This document shows positions 1 to 8,200 of a stretch of DNA of 12,354 nt, in pieces (positions within the stretch are counted from its first letter, which is position 1; every line of letters starts with the position of its first letter). The notes beneath the pieces were generated by a model. The model did not search any database. It was not told the origin of the DNA and saw only the letters and a list, made by a program, of their open reading frames with translations. Position numbers and translations under genes: made by a program. Source of the DNA: Gammaproteobacteria bacterium (GTDB taxonomy: Bacteria > Gemmatimonadota > Gemmatimonadetes > Longimicrobiales > Gaopeijiaceae); the NCBI GenBank assembly GCA_009843625.1, contig VYDD01000248.1:1-12354 (forward strand), written 5' to 3'.

Positions 1-581
1 CTCTGGGGAGAGATCGCGGCCTCGGGTTCGTCCAGCAGATATAGCCCTCCGGGGACGAAGCGCTCGCGAAAGAGCTTCAGAAAGCCTTCGCCATGGGAGT
101 TGGCATCCAGGTCCGCCCCATACTTCCGCTCGATGGCCGCAATGGAGCCCGCGGCGGGACCGCGCGCGAGTGTCCGCGCCAGCGGGGAGTGCTCGCGGAA
201 TCGCTCGTCGACCTCGGCGAGCTCCTGCTGAAACTCGATCCTCAGCCGGGCCATGTGGCGCGCGAAACCGAAGAAGTCTTCGGCGCGCAAAAAGAAGCCG
301 CGGTGCGTGCGCTTGCTCCAGGCGAGCCTGAGCATCTTTGCAAGGCGGCGCTGCGGCGCGAGCGTGGGGTCCCGGTCCGCACTCCTGCTGCCGACGGTGG
401 GCAGCCCGGTCGCCGCCGCAAGAGCCTCGAGCACGGTCGACTTGCCCGAGCCGTTCTCTCCCACCAGGAGCGTTACGGGAGTCGCGACGTCCAGGGCCTC
501 GAGGCCCTGCAGGGCCGGGATATTGAACGGGAATTCATCCTCCCGCCCATCCGCGTCCGGGAGATTAATGCGCTCTAACAC
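1..581 (-). CDS. AAA/ABC-type predicted ATPase, COG3910-like (3' end cut by window edge)
   Basis: The 193 visible codons run off the left edge. Seen: Walker A GENGSGKST at about residues 41-49, an RGFFLRAEDFF block near 94-104, an ABC-signature-like SHGEGF near 162-167, and Walker B followed by catalytic Glu in YLLDEPEAAISP near 181-192. This order, with SHGEGF replacing the usual LSGGQ, fits the small stand-alone soluble ATPases grouped as COG3910; members are about 230-270 residues, so perhaps 40-70 residues are missing. No membrane segments are visible. No in-frame ATG lies nearby, so I chose GTG at 581 just before LERINLP; the ribosome site is weak. It lies 37 bases downstream of the glycosylase on the same strand and is probably co-transcribed. 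The cellular role of the family is not established. ATP binding is near certain; anything beyond that is unknown. Confidence 0.85.
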   Translation of the reverse strand, partial: MLERINLPDADGREDEFPFNIPALQGLEALDVATPVTLLVGENGSGKSTVLEALAAATGLPTVGSRSADRDPTLAPQRRLAKMLRLAWSKRTHRGFFLRAEDFFGFARHMARLRIEFQQELAEVDERFREHSPLARTLARGPAAGSIAAIERKYGADLDANSHGEGFLKLFRERFVPGGLYLLDEPEAAISPQ

Positions 582-618
582 CCCGCGCTGTCCCGTTCCG
601 GCATCCCTGCGCCCCTCC

Positions 619-1527
619 TCATGCCGTGTCCGGCGTCCGTATCGCCTCCAGCTCTTCCAGCGTGCGCGGCCAGTCCCGACCCAGGAGCCTGGACAGCGCC
701 CGGTCGGCCAACAGCCTGCCCCCCGTCTGACATTTCGGGCAATAGTTCGTCTCGCGGCTGGCGTAGACGATGCGCTGAATCGGGGTGCCGCACCGGGGAC
801 AGGGCTTGCCGAACTTCCCGTGGGCGGCCATCGCCGGATGGAACGCGGTGACCTTTTTCGGAAAGTCCCCGCCCGCCTCGGCCTGCAGACGCTCGGTCCA
901 TGCGCGCAGGGAGGTCCGGGTGGCCTCGTACAGGCGGCGGAGTTCCCCGGTCGACAGCCGGCGCGTAAGGCGCACCGGCGAAAGGCCCGCCGCGAGCAGA
1001 ATCTCGTCGGAGTGCGCGTTGCCGATGCCGCTCAGGATCCTGGGATCGGTGAGCGCCCGCTTGAGGGTGCGGTTCTCGCGCACGAGCGCCGCCTGAAACC
1101 CGGGGAAGTCGACCTCCAGGGGTTCGACGCCCCCGGGGTCGAGCCGCAGCAGGGCCTCGTCCCCGCGCACCACCCACATCGACATCCTCTTCTTCGTGCT
1201 GGCCTCGGTCAGAATCAGGGTGCCGTTGGGGAAGTCCAGGGCCCCCGCCGCGCGCTTCCCGGGCAGGGGCGCGCCGACGTCCCGCCACTGGAAGCGCCCC
1301 GCGATCATGAGGTGGATGACGGCGTGCAGGTCGTCGTCCAGGTGCAGCGCGATGCGCTTCCCGATGCGCCCGATGGAGCGCACGTGTTTGCCCACGAGCT
1401 CCGAGACCGGGGGATCGAAGGTCTTGAGCAGCGACGGAGAGCGGAGCCGGACGCGCTCGATCGGCTGCCCGGTGATGCGGGCGTCGAGCGCGTTCACGTA
1501 CAGGCAGACTTCCGGAAGTTCGGGCAT
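619..1527 (-). CDS. Fpg/Nei-family DNA glycosylase (formamidopyrimidine-DNA glycosylase-like)
   Basis: A 302-residue base-excision-repair enzyme of the MutM/Nei superfamily; the family excises oxidised bases and nicks the strand at the abasic site. Seen: N-terminal MPELPEV, giving the catalytic proline (residue 2 before Met removal) and glutamate; Lys57 in GRIGKRI; Met74 in the position of the base-flipping void-filler; an H2TH segment around GIGNAHSDEILLAAGLSP (167-184) with Asn170; and a zinc finger with Cys243, Cys246, Cys263 and Cys266 plus Arg258 in the finger turn. All key residues are present, so it should be active. About 35 residues follow the zinc finger, whereas classical Fpg ends almost at once; this matches a subfamily with an ETNYC-type finger and a conserved ADRALSRLL tail. 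The start is fixed by MPELPEV, although no strong ribosome site precedes it. Whether it prefers 8-oxoguanine or oxidised pyrimidines cannot be told, so no gene symbol is given. Confidence 0.93.
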   Translation of the reverse strand: MPELPEVCLYVNALDARITGQPIERVRLRSPSLLKTFDPPVSELVGKHVRSIGRIGKRIALHLDDDLHAVIHLMIAGRFQWRDVGAPLPGKRAAGALDFPNGTLILTEASTKKRMSMWVVRGDEALLRLDPGGVEPLEVDFPGFQAALVRENRTLKRALTDPRILSGIGNAHSDEILLAAGLSPVRLTRRLSTGELRRLYEATRTSLRAWTERLQAEAGGDFPKKVTAFHPAMAAHGKFGKPCPRCGTPIQRIVYASRETNYCPKCQTGGRLLADRALSRLLGRDWPRTLEELEAIRTPDTA

Positions 1528-1751
1528 GCCGAAAGATCGATGCTGCGGACGGCGGGGCGCCAGTGGGAGGCGCCGCGTCGATTCTGCGCTCGCCCCCGGG
1601 AACGGACCCGGAGCCGTCGCTGCTGTTGCCGGGACACGTCACCGGCTACCGTCATGGTCGGCGCGCGCCGCCGGCACCGGGTCCGCGCGCCAGCCTGAGC
1701 GGCGATGAGCACCATCCCGTCCAACCCTTCCACGCAGGCGGGCGACCCACC
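1528..1751. promoter_or_regulatory. Divergent intergenic region between the glycosylase and the MBL-fold gene
   Basis: These 224 bases separate two divergently read genes, so they must hold both promoters or their leaders. I see no convincing -35/-10 pair on either strand. A 12-bp GC palindrome, CGGCGCGCGCCG, sits at 1659-1670, but such runs are common by chance at this GC content. No believable short gene is present: a plus-strand frame open from 1563 only adds an unlikely Pro/Arg-rich extension in front of the signal peptide that starts at 1752. Confidence 0.4.
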
Positions 1752-2700
1752 ATGAACCGTTATCTGCGCGTACCCGCAACCCTCCGGGCCCTCCTGGCCG
1801 CGCCGTTGCTGGCGTCTCTGTCCGCGGCCGCCATCCTCCCGGGTTCAACCGCCGTTCGGGCCCAAGAGCCCGCGACCCGGCTTGTGATACTCGGAACCGG
1901 AACGCCCATCGCCGACCCGGATCGGTTCGGGCCTTCGGTTGCGGTGGTGGTCGGGGAGGAGTCGTACCTGGTGGACGCGGGAGCGGGGGTCGTGCGCAGG
2001 GCGGCCGCGGCGGCCCGGAACGGCATCGCCGCCCTGGCGCCGTCGAACCTCAAGCGGGTCTTCATCACGCATCTGCACAGCGATCACACGGTCGGGCTCC
2101 CGGACCTGATGTTCACCCCCTGGCAGAACGGCCGAAACATGCCCGTCGAAGTCTACGGACCACCCGGTACGCTGCGCATGACCACGAACATCGAGGAGGC
2201 ATGGGTCGAGGACGTCCACATGCGCCTCTTCGGCCTCGAGGGCCGCACAGCCCACAACTACCGCGCCCTGACGCGGGAAATCGAGGCGGGAACGGTCTAC
2301 GACGACGGCACCGTGCGCGTGGACGCCATTCCCGTCCAGCACACCAGTTGGCCCGTCTCCTTCGGATACCGCTTCGTCACCCCGGACCGCACCATCGTCA
2401 TCTCGGGGGACGCCCGTCCGAGTCCGTCTCTCGTCGAGGCCTGCAACGGCTGCGACGTGCTCGTCCACGAGGTGTACTCGCGGGACCTTCTACGACCGGC
2501 ACCGCAACCAGATCTACCACGCGGCGGCGCACACCTCGACCGCCGAGGTGGCCGCGCTGGCGATGGAGGCCCGTCCCGGGCTGCTGGTGCTCTACCACCA
2601 GCTCTACCGCTCCGCCACCGACGAGGACCTCATCCGGGAGGTGCGCGAGGCGGGGTACACCGGGCGCGTGGTGTCGGCGGCGGACCTGGACGTGTACTGA
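1752..2700 (+). CDS. Exported MBL-fold (RNase Z-like) metallo-hydrolase, apparently frameshifted near 2485
   Basis: Start ATG 1752 opens a signal peptide with likely cleavage after VRA (residue 37), so the product is periplasmic or secreted. The metallo-beta-lactamase fold follows: ILGTGTP (46-52), VDAGAGVVRR (74-83), the zinc motif HLHSDH (107-112), His197 in VQHTSWPVSFGY, and ISGDARPS with metal-bridging Asp220. This order resembles RNase Z/arylsulfatase-like hydrolases, but the export signal argues against tRNA processing. The frame starting at 1752 makes family-like protein up to VHEVYSR (residue 244, base 2483), then becomes Arg/Pro/Gly-rich and stops at 2747. The +1 frame continues the fold from about 2485 (TFYDRHRNQIYH, AHTSTAEVA, GLLVLYHQLY) to TGA 2698-2700. 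The break removes the last metal-ligand His of the HTS motif, so the gene is either inactivated or carries a sequencing indel. Repaired length is about 315 residues. Substrate unknown. Confidence 0.8.
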
Positions 2701-2790
2701 GTGTCGCCCATGGACGATCTCCTGCCGATGGCACGGGTCTGGCATGAATCGTCGTCGCAGCGGCGCATGGCCGAGACGCGGTTGCCCTGA

Positions 2791-2806
2791 ATTCCGGCGC
2801 CGGAAT
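2791..2806. repeat. Perfect 16-bp palindrome between the MBL-fold gene and the lipoproteins
   Basis: ATTCCGGCGCCGGAAT is its own reverse complement over all 16 bases. It lies 90 bases past the MBL-fold stop and 76 bases before the first lipoprotein start. It could be a dimeric-regulator operator controlling the lipoprotein pair, or the stem of a terminator for the upstream gene. No T-run follows directly, which slightly favours an operator. A second, GC-only 12-bp palindrome lies at 2825-2836 and is less notable. The rest of 2701-2882 shows no gene. Confidence 0.45.
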
Positions 2807-2882
2807 AACTTGGGCGGGTTGCCGGCCGCGCGCGGCGGGCAGCGCGCGATCATGCAGTCATGGATCTGACCGGAGTCGGAAA

Positions 2883-3356
2883 ATGCTACGTTCGAGTCTG
2901 TTGATGGCGCTCGTGATCCTGGTCTCGGGCTGCGCTCGATGGGTTCCGGCCCGGGTCGGCGACGTTCCGGTCGGCACCGACGTTCGTCTGCGGCTGTCGG
3001 ATGAAGGCGCCGCGCAGTTGGAGGAGTTGACCGGGACGCGCCGGTCCGACGTCTCCGGACAGTTGCTGCAGTGGGACAGCGAAGTGATGGTCTCCGCCGC
3101 GCTGCAGGCCGCCGGAGCCGGTGCGAACAGCAGCAGCCTGCGCCAGCGCTTCGTGGTGGACCAGGAGGACATCCTCGGGGTGGATGTCAGGGAACTGGAC
3201 CGCACGCGCACCGGACTCTTCGTCGGCGGCGTCGCCGTGGTGGCAGGTTCGGCCATCGTGTGGGTGGTGTCGCAGTTGGCCGGCGGCGGCACGGCGGCAA
3301 CCAATCTCCCTCCCAACGCGCCCAGCGAGCCCTTCGTGCGCATTCGCATTCCCTGA
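2883..3356 (+). CDS. Small lipoprotein with one C-terminal membrane-like segment (paralogue A)
   Basis: I do not recognise a named family. Seen in 157 residues: a short hydrophobic signal ending in a lipobox with Cys17 (LVSGC), a conserved CARWVPA, a GTDVRLRLS block near 31-39, a charged stretch EGAAQLEELTG, a VDVRELDRTRTG motif, then a hydrophobic Gly/Ala/Val segment near 110-130 (FVGGVAVVAGSAIVWVV) and a tail ending EPFVRIRIP. The acyl anchor plus a second hydrophobic segment suggests an envelope protein, perhaps spanning or lying on a membrane. A GGAG ribosome site precedes ATG 2883. The next gene is a same-length paralogue at about 55% identity by my hand alignment, so this is a tandem duplication, and 12 bases separate the two. 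Function unknown. Confidence 0.85.
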   Translation: MLRSSLLMALVILVSGCARWVPARVGDVPVGTDVRLRLSDEGAAQLEELTGTRRSDVSGQLLQWDSEVMVSAALQAAGAGANSSSLRQRFVVDQEDILGVDVRELDRTRTGLFVGGVAVVAGSAIVWVVSQLAGGGTAATNLPPNAPSEPFVRIRIP

Positions 3357-3368
3357 CCGGAGACCAAC

Positions 3369-3842
3369 ATGACACGCGCCGGTCTGATTCTGGCTCTTCT
3401 GTTGACGGCATCCGGCTGCGCCCGATGGGTGCCGGCCCAGCTGGGGACGGTCCCGCCCGGCACCGACGTCCGCCTGCGCCTCTCCGAGGAGGGCGCCGCG
3501 CAGCTCGAGGAGATGACGGGGGCGGGTGCCGCCGAGGTCACCGGAGAACTGCTCCAGTGGGAACCCGAAGTGCTGGTGTCCACCGTGCTCGCGCCCACGG
3601 GCGCGCGCGTCGACCCGGGGCTGCGCCAGCGCCTGGTCGTGGATCCCGCCAACGTCGTCGGCATCGACGTGCGCGAGGTGGATCGCACCCGCACGGGGTT
3701 TCTCGTGGGTGGCGTCGTCGCGGTCGCGGGGTCGGCGGTCGTCTGGGCGATCGTCAACATCGTCCGGGGCAGCGAAGGCGCACCCACCACGCCGCCGACG
3801 GACGGCCCCCAGGAACCCTTCGTCCGGTTGCGCTTCCCCTAG
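3369..3842 (+). CDS. Small lipoprotein with one C-terminal membrane-like segment (paralogue B)
   Basis: The tandem paralogue of the preceding gene, also 157 residues. Same order: signal with lipobox Cys17 (TASGC), CARWVPA, GTDVRLRLS, EEGAAQLEEMTG, LLQW, LRQR, VDVRE-like GIDVREVDRTRTG, a hydrophobic LVGGVVAVAGSAVVWAIV segment, and a tail ending EPFVRLRFP. The first third, the DRTRTG plus membrane segment and the last ten residues are best kept; the middle (about 52-84) and the linker before the tail have diverged, so those are the parts under weaker constraint. Ribosome site GGAG lies 6 bases before ATG 3369, and the preceding ten bases CTGACCGGAG repeat exactly those before paralogue A. Almost certainly co-transcribed with A; last gene before the convergent SusD. 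Function unknown. Confidence 0.85.
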   Translation: MTRAGLILALLLTASGCARWVPAQLGTVPPGTDVRLRLSEEGAAQLEEMTGAGAAEVTGELLQWEPEVLVSTVLAPTGARVDPGLRQRLVVDPANVVGIDVREVDRTRTGFLVGGVVAVAGSAVVWAIVNIVRGSEGAPTTPPTDGPQEPFVRLRFP

Positions 3843-3896
3843 TTCGCAGCCACGACGCCCGGCCCCCGGCGCTGGCTACGCCTGGTCGGTCACGCG

Positions 3897-3951
3897 CGAC
3901 CCCCGGCGCTCCCTGAACGGCTGGTGCCGCTCGCGGGTGCGCCGGGGGTCG
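3897..3951. terminator. Perfect 13-bp inverted repeat between convergent genes; likely bidirectional terminator
   Basis: Left arm CGACCCCCGGCGC at 3897-3909 and right arm GCGCCGGGGGTCG at 3939-3951 are exact reverse complements, with a 29-base loop. The hairpin ends ten bases from the SusD stop and follows the lipoprotein B stop by 54 bases, where a shared terminator for convergent genes is expected. No T-run is seen on either side, so termination may be Rho-assisted or the hairpin may protect 3' ends. An 11-bp direct copy, CCCCCGGCGCT, lies at 3863-3873 (repeated at 3900-3910) and gives the right arm an alternative partner. Confidence 0.6.
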
Positions 3952-3960
3952 GCGGTGCTG

Positions 3961-5202
3961 TCAGCTACCGCCCTGATAGTGCGGGTTGCCGGCGATCTCT
4001 TCGGAGGAGACGGGCCAGCGCCGGTTCGTCCCGAGCTGCTTCGTCACCTCGTCCCATTGCCACGGCTTGATGTCGTAGTAGCGGTGGTCCTGGAGCCGCC
4101 GCCCTTCGATCATGAACTCGAGCCGGCGCTCGTAGATGATCTGTTGGTGGACTTCGGCAATGTCCATGCTCATGAACGGCGGCAGATCCCAGTTGGCGCG
4201 CACCATGTTGATCTGGTTGACCGCCTCCTGGTAGTTGCCTGCCAACAGGTGGCCCTCCGCCAGGATCAGCCGCGCCTCCTGCCAGCGGCTCACGGGAAGA
4301 TCCGCGTCGAGCCCCTGATACTTGAAGAACCGGTGTACGTCGCCCGTATGGGGCGGCGGCGCGCGGAGCTCGGGCGGACCGACGCGCGTCCCCACGCGCG
4401 GATCCACCATGCCGGTCACCGGGTCCTCGATGGCCACGTTGCGCGGATCGATGATCACGCCCGTGATCGACTGGTGGTACGTGTTGAGGCTGTTCAGCGA
4501 GCCCGGCTGCTGGTAGCGGCACGCGAAGTAGAAGTCCGGCTTGACCGCGAGCGCCGCCTCGGCCGCCTGCATGGCGGCCGCCACCTGGGACATGTCTCTG
4601 CCGCGTTCGAAGAAGAGCGACCTGTGGACCCGGGCCTTGGTGGCGAGCGCCGCCGCGCGCAGGTCCGGGTTGCTTGTCTGCGCCACCTGGTCAAGCGCCG
4701 ACAGCGTCTGCTCAAGCACGACATCGGGCGCCAGCGGCGCCTCGCCGTTGAAGGGCACCTCCTTGAAGTGATCGGCCAGAGTGATGCGCGCGAAAGCCTC
4801 CCAGAAGATGCCGCGCACGATGGTCGTGTCCGCCGGGTTCGACTCCTGCAACCTCCTGATGGCCTCCTCTGCGATCCATCGGGCGGACGACAGAGAGTTC
4901 CAGACCGCGTTCTGGGTCGTGTTGAACCCCTCCATGTGACCCCACATGTGGAGTTCGGTGAATGTGAAGCTCGATATGAACGTTACATCGTCGGACTGCA
5001 GGGCGTTGGCCGCGACCGTGCCGTCATATGCGTCGCAGACCACGCCCTCGGGCGTGGCGGCCAGCGCCGGAACCAGGTTCGGGTCCTCCAGGTCGGCAAG
5101 CGTGAGGCTTCCCGGGTTGTCGACGCTGAACAGGTCACCACATCCCGCCGCGATCAGTACGGTGAATGACAATGCTCCCAATCTCAATATGCGCATCCGC
5201 AT
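3961..5202 (-). CDS. SusD/RagB-family outer-membrane nutrient-binding lipoprotein
   Basis: A 413-residue surface lipoprotein that by family caps the SusC channel and helps capture the substrate. Seen: signal peptide with lipobox Cys21 (IAAGC), then an alpha-helical, TPR-like body; the C-terminal family signature is clear, with RWQEARLILAEGHLLAGNYQEA followed by INMVRA, then YERRLEFMIEGRRLQDHRYY. It is somewhat shorter than many Bacteroidota SusD proteins (450-600). ATG 5202 is favoured over the in-frame ATG at 5196 because GGGAG (5209-5213) sits 6 bases before it. It lies 74 bases after the SusC stop on the same strand, the normal susC-susD order, so the pair is one unit. No neighbouring glycoside hydrolase, peptidase or sulfatase is visible to name the substrate; do not assume a sugar. 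Confidence 0.93.
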   Translation of the reverse strand: MRMRILRLGALSFTVLIAAGCGDLFSVDNPGSLTLADLEDPNLVPALAATPEGVVCDAYDGTVAANALQSDDVTFISSFTFTELHMWGHMEGFNTTQNAVWNSLSSARWIAEEAIRRLQESNPADTTIVRGIFWEAFARITLADHFKEVPFNGEAPLAPDVVLEQTLSALDQVAQTSNPDLRAAALATKARVHRSLFFERGRDMSQVAAAMQAAEAALAVKPDFYFACRYQQPGSLNSLNTYHQSITGVIIDPRNVAIEDPVTGMVDPRVGTRVGPPELRAPPPHTGDVHRFFKYQGLDADLPVSRWQEARLILAEGHLLAGNYQEAVNQINMVRANWDLPPFMSMDIAEVHQQIIYERRLEFMIEGRRLQDHRYYDIKPWQWDEVTKQLGTNRRWPVSSEEIAGNPHYQGGS

Positions 5203-5208
5203 GACTAT

Positions 5209-5213
5209 CTCCC
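5209..5213 (-). promoter_or_regulatory. Ribosome binding site of the SusD gene
   Basis: GGGAG on the minus strand, 6 bases before ATG 5202. It decides between the two in-frame ATG codons of MRMRIL in favour of the first. Confidence 0.7.
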
Positions 5214-5232
5214 TTGCTTCAGAAATCCGCTC

Positions 5233-5247
5233 ATCGCCATTGGCGAT
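5233..5247 (-). repeat. Short hairpin between susC and susD
   Basis: Arms ATCGCC (5233-5238) and GGCGAT (5242-5247) pair around a 3-base loop, in the 74-base gap after the SusC stop and before the SusD ribosome site. It could act as a partial terminator or an RNA-stability element that sets the SusC:SusD ratio. The stem is only 6 bp and may be chance. Confidence 0.3.
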
Positions 5248-5276
5248 CGATTCGATACCCGTCGCACACCCGCATC

Positions 5277-8200
5277 CTAGAACGTCGCCTGGAAGCGAAT
5301 GCCGTAGCGTCTGGGGCTCGGCGGCTGACCGTAGTCGGAGTTCATGCCGAATGCGTTATAGGGTCCACCGGCCCGGGCATCGGGAATTCCGTGATAGGGG
5401 GTCAGGGGATCAGACATGCAGACGTCCACCGGGCACTTGTTCCAGAGGAACAGGTTGGTCGCCGACAGTCTGACCACCAGGGAATTCATGCCCGCGAGCG
5501 AAGTCACAAAGCTCTCCGGGACGTTGTAGTTGAAGGAGAGGTCGGCGAAGCGCAGGAAGTCGGCCCTGAAGAGGTAGCTGGAGATCATGGAGGGATGCTG
5601 GTTGCCGAAGTTCTCCGCGACCCGCTGGCGTTCCGCCACCGAGGTGTTCGGATCGTCCAGGATGGCCTCGAATTCGGCCACGCGCGGTGAATTCCGGGTA
5701 AAGGCATCCTGAATGACCGACACCTCCGAGAACATGTGATAGTCGTACGCCCCGGTGAAGGTGGCGTTGACGCTCAGGCCGCCGGGGAGGTCGAGCGACG
5801 TGAGGAAGCTCCCCGTCCAGAGCGGGATGGGGCGTCCCACGTATTCCAGCGAATCGCCGCCCGCGGCATTCTTGAGCTTGTTGGGCGTGATCTGGTTCAG
5901 CCTCGTGAGCTGCTCGATGGGCACCGCTACGGTGTAGGGGTTGCTGGGATCGGGCACCGGAGCGATCCACGCACCGGGAGTGAACCCTTCCTTCATCGTG
6001 GGATAATACCGGCCGGCGCTGGTGCCGCCCTGGATGTGAACCCGGTAGGGGGGCACGCCGCCCATGTCGAGGATCTCGGAGTCGTTCAGGGCCACCTGGA
6101 AGGTGGTCGACCATCTCAGGCTGGGACGCCGGACCCAGGTCACGTCCAGCGAAGATTCGAACCCCTGGTTGCGGATCTTGCCGACGTTGGAAACCACCGG
6201 CTGGAGGAATCCGGTCGAGGCCGCGGACGGCACGGGCAGGAGCGCGTCGCTGGTGGTCGCGTTGTAGTACACCACGTCCAGCCCCACCCGGCCATCGAGG
6301 AAGCCGAACTCGGTCCCGAATTCCCACTCCAGGGTGCGCTCGGGCTTCAGGTCCGGGTTTCCGGGGTTGCCGGTTCTCACGATGGAGAGGTTGTCCACGC
6401 CGATGCCGGGCACCCACGTCTGGGTGGCGTCGAACGCGCCGGGCTGCAGCCCCGCCGCGCCCAGCGCCGCCCGCACCCGGAACTGGTCCCAGCTCTGGAA
6501 CGGCCAGAAGTCATGCTCCGACACGACCCAGGACGCACCGCCCTTGGGGTACACCTGGAAGGCGAAGTTCTCACCGAAGGCCGAGTTGCCGTCCACGCGC
6601 AGACCGGCGTTCAGGAAGAGACGGTTCCACAGCCCGACTTCCTCCTGGGCGTACACGCCGGCGTTGATGACCTCCTGGAAGGTCTCGTTCGGCGGCAGGA
6701 GCTGCGATCCGGCCGGCAGGGTCGCGAGCTGGCGCAGCGGAAAGTCCCGAACCCCGAGCGTTCTGAACCACTCTTCCTCCCAGAAGCTCTGGCCGCCCAC
6801 CAGCAGGGTGGAGGTCAGGTTCTCGCTGAAATCGCGGCTCCAGGACGTCTTGAAGTCCAGCGTCGTAGCCGTGCGCTCGGAGGTGCGCACCAGCCGCTCG
6901 CCCTGCTCGTGATAGATGTTGAGGCCCTTGTTGACGTGCTCGATGTACTCCTCGGTCATCCGGTCCCGGCCCATGATGAGCTCTGAGCGAATGCCGTTGC
7001 CCCAGTCGTAGGTCAGGGCCCCGCTGAGCGTCACGCGCTGCTCGTCCTGGTTGGACGTCACGCTGGCGATGGGGTCGCTGTCCAGCGGCAGGAAGTGCTC
7101 GCTCGGAGAGAGCGGGCCGTTGTACCCATGGGGCGGCGGCCACGCGATCTCGTAGGCGTTGACGCCGTAGCGCCCGCCATACTGGAAGCGCGGCGCCGGA
7201 TTCCGGGGCGTCGCCAGGAAGAAGCCCCAGAGGTATCCGCTGCCCCAGTTGAGCCCGTTCTGTCCGGGCTGGCGCCGGTCGCTGAAGACCGTGTTCATGT
7301 CCACGCGAATGCCGAGCCTCTCGGTCGCCTGCACCGTGAGATTGGCGCGCAGGTTGGCGTCCATGGTTCCCTGGAATTCGCGGTACTCGCGGCCCATCTG
7401 CCCGACCTCGTCGCGGAGACGGCCCGAGGCGAAATACTGCACGGTGGAGGTCCCGCCCCGCACGTCCGCGTTGAAGTCCATGACCGAACCCCAGCCGCCG
7501 AGGTAGTCGAGGACGGGCTTGCCGAGGGTCTGCAACTGCTTGGTGTCGAAGTTGTAGCCCCAGACTCCCTTCAGGCGGGCTTCCGGAATCCTCGTGCCGT
7601 CGAAGCCGGTCCCGAAGGTCCACACCGGATCGCCGGCGCTCCCGCGCTTGGTGATGATCTGGATCACCCCGCTCGAGGCCTCGGTGCCGTAGAGGGTCGC
7701 CGCCGCCGCGCCCTTGATGATCTCGATGCGCTCGATGTCGTTGGGGTTCAGCCGGTCGAGCGAGGTGGCCTGGCGGGCGCCGCCCACCTTGCTGTAGTTG
7801 GAGTCAATGCGCACTCCGTCGACGTAGATGAGCGGGGCGCTCCGCTGCGTGAGGCTGACCGCTCCGCGCAGGAGGATCTGGCTCGAGGTCCCCACGTTGG
7901 GAGCGATCCCGGGCACCATCCCGGCGACACGCCCCGAGAGCGCCTCGGTGATGTTGGATACGGGCGCGGTATTGATGGTTTCGGCGCCCAGCGTCTCGAC
8001 TGTCTGGCCCAGCCGCCGCCGTTCGGTGACGACTCCGGTGCCGGTCACGATCACCTCGTCCAGGGCGATCGCCTCCGACTCCATCTGGACATCGATGTTC
8101 ACGGTCTGGTCCGCGACCACGGTGATGTCCTGGGGCTCGGTGCCGTAGCCGATGTAGCGGATCTCCAGAACGTGGTTGCCGGCCGGAATGCCCAGCAGGA

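Noticed and set aside
575..1642. A minus-strand frame of about 355 codons overlapping the glycosylase
   Set aside because: It is the glycosylase gene read in another frame and shows only low-complexity Arg/Gly/Ala sequence.
1626..1655. TTGCCG and TACCGT as a possible promoter for the MBL-fold gene
   Set aside because: The -10 match is poor and such hexamers arise often by chance in GC-rich DNA.
253..1698. A long plus-strand open frame across the ATPase and glycosylase genes
   Set aside because: It lies antisense to two genes with complete family motifs and encodes Arg/Pro/Ala-rich sequence with no recognisable domain; long antisense frames are common at this GC content.
2478..2495. Programmed ribosomal frameshifting in the MBL-fold gene
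   Set aside because: I see no slippery heptamer and no stop codon or hairpin placed as such signals require; an indel explains it more simply.
5736..6986. A plus-strand open frame of about 416 codons inside susC
   Set aside because: It is antisense to the beta barrel of SusC, with no motif and no ribosome site.
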